Below are positions 13,413-16,218 of a stretch of 16,218 nucleotides of DNA, one piece after another. The notes under the pieces are model-generated. The model was not told where the DNA came from. It was given only the letters and a program-made list of their open reading frames with translations, and did not search any database. A program made the position numbers and the translations under genes. The first letter of the stretch is position 1, and each line of letters begins with the position of its first letter. The DNA comes from JBCCZC01 sp039188505 (lineage in GTDB: Bacteria; Pseudomonadota; Gammaproteobacteria; Xanthomonadales; SZUA-38): NCBI GenBank assembly GCA_039188505.1, contig JBCCZC010000083.1, positions 1 through 16,218 of the forward strand, in the 5' to 3' direction.

Positions 13413-16218
13413 GCAGCCTCTATGATCGCCTTGCGAAGCTCACGCCGGAGCAGCGCCGCCAGTTCGAGCGTCGCATGGCGGAGCAGGGCATGCGCACGCG
13501 CCGTGGCCTTGAGCCCATCTCGCCCCGCGCTTCCGATCGTGCGCCCGAGCTTTCCTTCGCGCAGTCGCGCCTGTGGTTCGTGCAGCAACTCGATCCCGAC
13601 AACGCTGCGTACAACGCCGGCAGCGCCCTCCGGCTTCGCGGCGCGCTGGACATCGGTGCGCTGACGAACGCGCTGAATGCGATCATCCGGCGGCACGAGG
13701 CCCTGCGCAGCTGCTTCGTGCCGACGGCGAACGGCCGGCCCGAAGTCTGCGTCCAGGATCGCGTCGAGGTGGCGTTGCCGCTGGAGGATTTTTCGCGTCA
13801 TGGCGAGGCGGGTGACTCAAGGCCAGAAGCCGGGCTGCGCGAGGCGGTCGCGGCGCTGATGCGCCAACCCTTCGATCTTCGGGAGCTGCCGTTTCGCTTT
13901 GCCCTTTATCGCCTGAGCGCCAGGGATCATGTGCTGGTCCTGATCGCGCATCACATCGTCTGCGATCGCTGGTCGGTCATGGTCTTCATGCGTGAGCTCC
14001 TTGCGCACTATCAGGCGTCGCTCGACGGCCTCGAGTGCCCCGTCGACCCGCTCCCCATCCAGTACGGCGATTGGGCCATCTGGCAGCGCGAACGCCTGCG
14101 CGGGCAACGCCTCGACGACCTGCTCGGCTACTGGCGTGAGCGATTGCGCGGATCGCCGGCCTACCTGGAGCTGCCCACGGATCGCGCGCTCCCGGCGCTC
14201 GCGAGCAACCGGGGGGCGCAATATCCAGTGGTTCTGGACCGGGCCCTGGGAGACGCGCTGAAGGCCCTGGCGGGCCGAAACCGCGTCACGCTGTTCACGC
14301 TGCTGCTGGCGGTATTCAAGGTCCTGCTCCTGCGCTACAGCGGCAGCGACGACATCGTCGTGGGGAGCGAGGTTGCCAACCGGGACCGTACCGAAACCGC
14401 CGGGCTCATCGGCCTGCTCGTGAACACGCTGGTGCTGCGCAGCGATCTGTCCGGAGACCCGGAGTTCCAAACGCTGCTGGGCCGCGTGCACGACACCGTC
14501 GTCGGCGCCCTCGAGCACCAGGAGCTACCCTTCGAGCAGCTCGTGGAGGCGATGAATCCCGCCCGGAGCCTCGATCAGCTGACGCCGCTTTTCCAGGTCA
14601 AGTTCGACCTTCAGCAGGTGCCCGTGAGCAGCCAGGGACTGGGTGATCTGTCCATCGAACGTTTCCCGGTCGAAGAACAGCAGACCAAGTACCAGCTTCG
14701 TTTCAATCTTCAGGAAGGCGACGACGGCATTCGAGGGCAGATCGAGTACAGCACGGACCTGTTCGACGCGGCGACCATCGAGCGCATGGCGGGGCATTTC
14801 CAGAACCTGCTGACTGCGGTCGTCGCCGATCCCACGATCTCCATCGCGAAGCTGTCGCTCCTGGGTGCGGGAGAGCGACAGTGGTTGATCGAGGGCTGCA
14901 ACGACAACGTCATTGCTCGACCGGACGGTTCGATCCATGGTCTCTTCGCGCGCCAGGCGGCGCTAGCGCCGGCGCAGACCGCGGTCATCGACGGTTCGCG
15001 GACCCTGACCTACCGGCAGCTCGACGAGGCATCGAACCGTGTCGCCAGTCGGCTGCGCGCGCTGGGCGTCGGCCCGGAAACGCCGGTCGGTGTCTGCATG
15101 CCACGCGACCATCGACTGGTGGTCGCGCTCCTCGGGGTTCTGAAGGCGGGTGGCGCCTACGTGCCGATGGATCCGGACTATCCGGCACGCAGGCTGGCCT
15201 ACATGGTCGCCGACGCGGGCATCGAATTCCTCCTTGCGGGCGCGGAGACGCCGGAGCTCGGAAGTCCATCCCGCTGCCGTGTCCTGGCCGTCGATTCGCT
15301 GCTGCGCGAAGGCGAGGCGGTTCCCTGGAGGGCCACGATGACTCCGTCGCAGCTCGCCTACGTGATCTACACCTCCGGCTCCACCGGTGAGCCCAAGGGG
15401 GTGGCGATCGAGCATCGAAACGCGGTGGCGATGCTGCATTGGGCGAAGCACCAGTACGACGACGCGTCCCTCTCCGGCGTCCTGGCCGCGACCTCCGTCT
15501 GCTTCGATCTGTCCGTCTTCGAGGTCTTCGCGCCCCTTGTCCACGGTGGGGCCGTGGTCATCGCCGAGAATCTGCTGGCGTTGCACCGGCATCCGGCGCG
15601 CGATCAGGTCACGCTCGTGAATACGGTGCCGAGCCTGCTGCGGCAAATCCTGGATGGATCGGGTCTCCCGCCGAACGTGCGGACCGTCAACCTGGCGGGC
15701 GAACCGCTCCCGGCGTCGCTCGTCCGGCGGCTCCAGGCCCTGCCGCAGCTTCGCTTCATCTACAACCTCTACGGCCCTTCCGAGGACACCACCTACTCGA
15801 CTGCAGCGCCGCTGGACCGGCCGCACTTCGGTGACGGGGCCGAGCGCGTACCGATCGGCCTGCCGGTCGAGAACACGCACGCGATCGTCCTGGATGCCCA
15901 CCACGAGCCGGTCCCCGTCGGTGTCAGCGGAGAGCTCTATCTCGGCGGCGCGGGCCTCGCCCGCGGCTACCTGCATCGTGAGACGCTGACCGCCGAGCGC
16001 TTCGTGACCAATCCCCTGCCCGAGGCCGTCGAGCTCGGCTGGACGCGCCTGTACCGCACCGGAGACCGCGTCGTTCGCCGTGCCGACGGCAGCCTCGAGT
16101 TTCTCGGTCGCGTCGATCACCAGTTCAAGCTCCGCGGCCTGCGCATCGAGGCGGGTGAGATCGAAGCGACCTTGCGAAAGCACGCCGCGATCCGGGAGGC
16201 GCTGGTCGTCGCGCATCG
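13409..16218 (+). CDS. NRPS C-A module, predicted alanine, 3' end cut off
   Basis: An NRPS whose first 936 codons are in the window. An N-terminal helical stretch (SLYDRLAKLTPEQRRQFERR, 2-22), rich in Arg and Lys, is of the kind seen on C domains that follow a PKS. C domain about 45-490: LSFAQSRLWFVQQL fits the LCL type, and the catalytic motif is HHIVCDR at 181-187, with Arg for the usual Gly; the second His (182) and Asp186 are kept. A domain from about 505: TSGSTG at 655-660, FDLSVFEV at 699-706, NLYGPSEDTTYS, LYRTGD, and the A8 region FKLRGLRIEAGEIE. Specificity positions read D-L-F-N-N-A-L-T-Y (the last, Lys, lies past the edge), matching DLFNNALTYK, which I recall as an alanine code. 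The ATG at 13409 overlaps the PKS stop (ATGA). The T domain and any further modules are outside the window. Confidence 0.93.
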   Translation, partial: MSSLYDRLAKLTPEQRRQFERRMAEQGMRTRRGLEPISPRASDRAPELSFAQSRLWFVQQLDPDNAAYNAGSALRLRGALDIGALTNALNAIIRRHEALRSCFVPTANGRPEVCVQDRVEVALPLEDFSRHGEAGDSRPEAGLREAVAALMRQPFDLRELPFRFALYRLSARDHVLVLIAHHIVCDRWSVMVFMRELLAHYQASLDGLECPVDPLPIQYGDWAIWQRERLRGQRLDDLLGYWRERLRGSPAYLELPTDRALPALASNRGAQYPVVLDRALGDALKALAGRNRVTLFTLLLAVFKVLLLRYSGSDDIVVGSEVANRDRTETAGLIGLLVNTLVLRSDLSGDPEFQTLLGRVHDTVVGALEHQELPFEQLVEAMNPARSLDQLTPLFQVKFDLQQVPVSSQGLGDLSIERFPVEEQQTKYQLRFNLQEGDDGIRGQIEYSTDLFDAATIERMAGHFQNLLTAVVADPTISIAKLSLLGAGERQWLIEGCNDNVIARPDGSIHGLFARQAALAPAQTAVIDGSRTLTYRQLDEASNRVASRLRALGVGPETPVGVCMPRDHRLVVALLGVLKAGGAYVPMDPDYPARRLAYMVADAGIEFLLAGAETPELGSPSRCRVLAVDSLLREGEAVPWRATMTPSQLAYVIYTSGSTGEPKGVAIEHRNAVAMLHWAKHQYDDASLSGVLAATSVCFDLSVFEVFAPLVHGGAVVIAENLLALHRHPARDQVTLVNTVPSLLRQILDGSGLPPNVRTVNLAGEPLPASLVRRLQALPQLRFIYNLYGPSEDTTYSTAAPLDRPHFGDGAERVPIGLPVENTHAIVLDAHHEPVPVGVSGELYLGGAGLARGYLHRETLTAERFVTNPLPEAVELGWTRLYRTGDRVVRRADGSLEFLGRVDHQFKLRGLRIEAGEIEATLRKHAAIREALVVAH

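Overview
The window is part of a hybrid non-ribosomal peptide synthetase / polyketide synthase (NRPS/PKS) gene cluster from a GC-rich bacterium. All eight genes read left to right, and stop and start codons overlap or nearly touch at almost every junction, so the window looks like one transcription unit. Third codon positions are strongly G/C (46 of 56 codons by hand count in the first 170 bases). A TubC-type docking domain, a stand-alone thioester reductase and a glutamate-1-semialdehyde-aminomutase-like aminotransferase recall myxobacterial and other Gram-negative secondary-metabolite clusters. A myxobacterium or a high-GC proteobacterium is the best guess; nothing in the window fixes the taxon. 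Both window edges cut through genes, so the cluster extends in both directions.

Layout. 3-1697: a protein open to the left edge, with an internal TubC-like docking region and a terminal NAD(P)H-dependent thioester reductase domain. 1694-2590: SAM-dependent methyltransferase. 2587-4098: PLP-dependent aminotransferase of the GSAM/AMT type. 4127-4339: MbtH-like adenylation chaperone. 4356-4859 and 4859-5446: two small, mostly helical proteins that I cannot assign firmly; the second has a pattern recalling heme tryptophan/indoleamine dioxygenases. 5443-8745: NRPS module C-A-T, with an A-domain code read as DIMQLGLIWK, predicting glycine. 8751-13412: PKS module KS-AT-KR-carrier, malonyl-type AT and a KR with an aberrant nucleotide-binding loop. 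13409 to the right edge: NRPS C-A..., with code DLFNNALTY(K), predicting alanine, cut off inside the A domain.

How it could work. An upstream acyl or peptidyl chain (not in the window) would be passed to Gly, extended by one malonate to a 4-amino-3-oxo or 4-amino-3-hydroxybutyrate unit, joined to Ala and carried on by modules to the right. No thioesterase is visible. The reductase could release the finished chain as an aldehyde, the aminotransferase could convert that to a primary amine (the logic known from myxochelin biosynthesis), and the methyltransferase could decorate the product. An alternative is that the aminotransferase works on the beta-ketone of the PKS intermediate, which matters because the KR may be impaired.

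There is no intergenic gap longer than 28 bases. I saw no RNA genes, transposons, CRISPR arrays or terminators.
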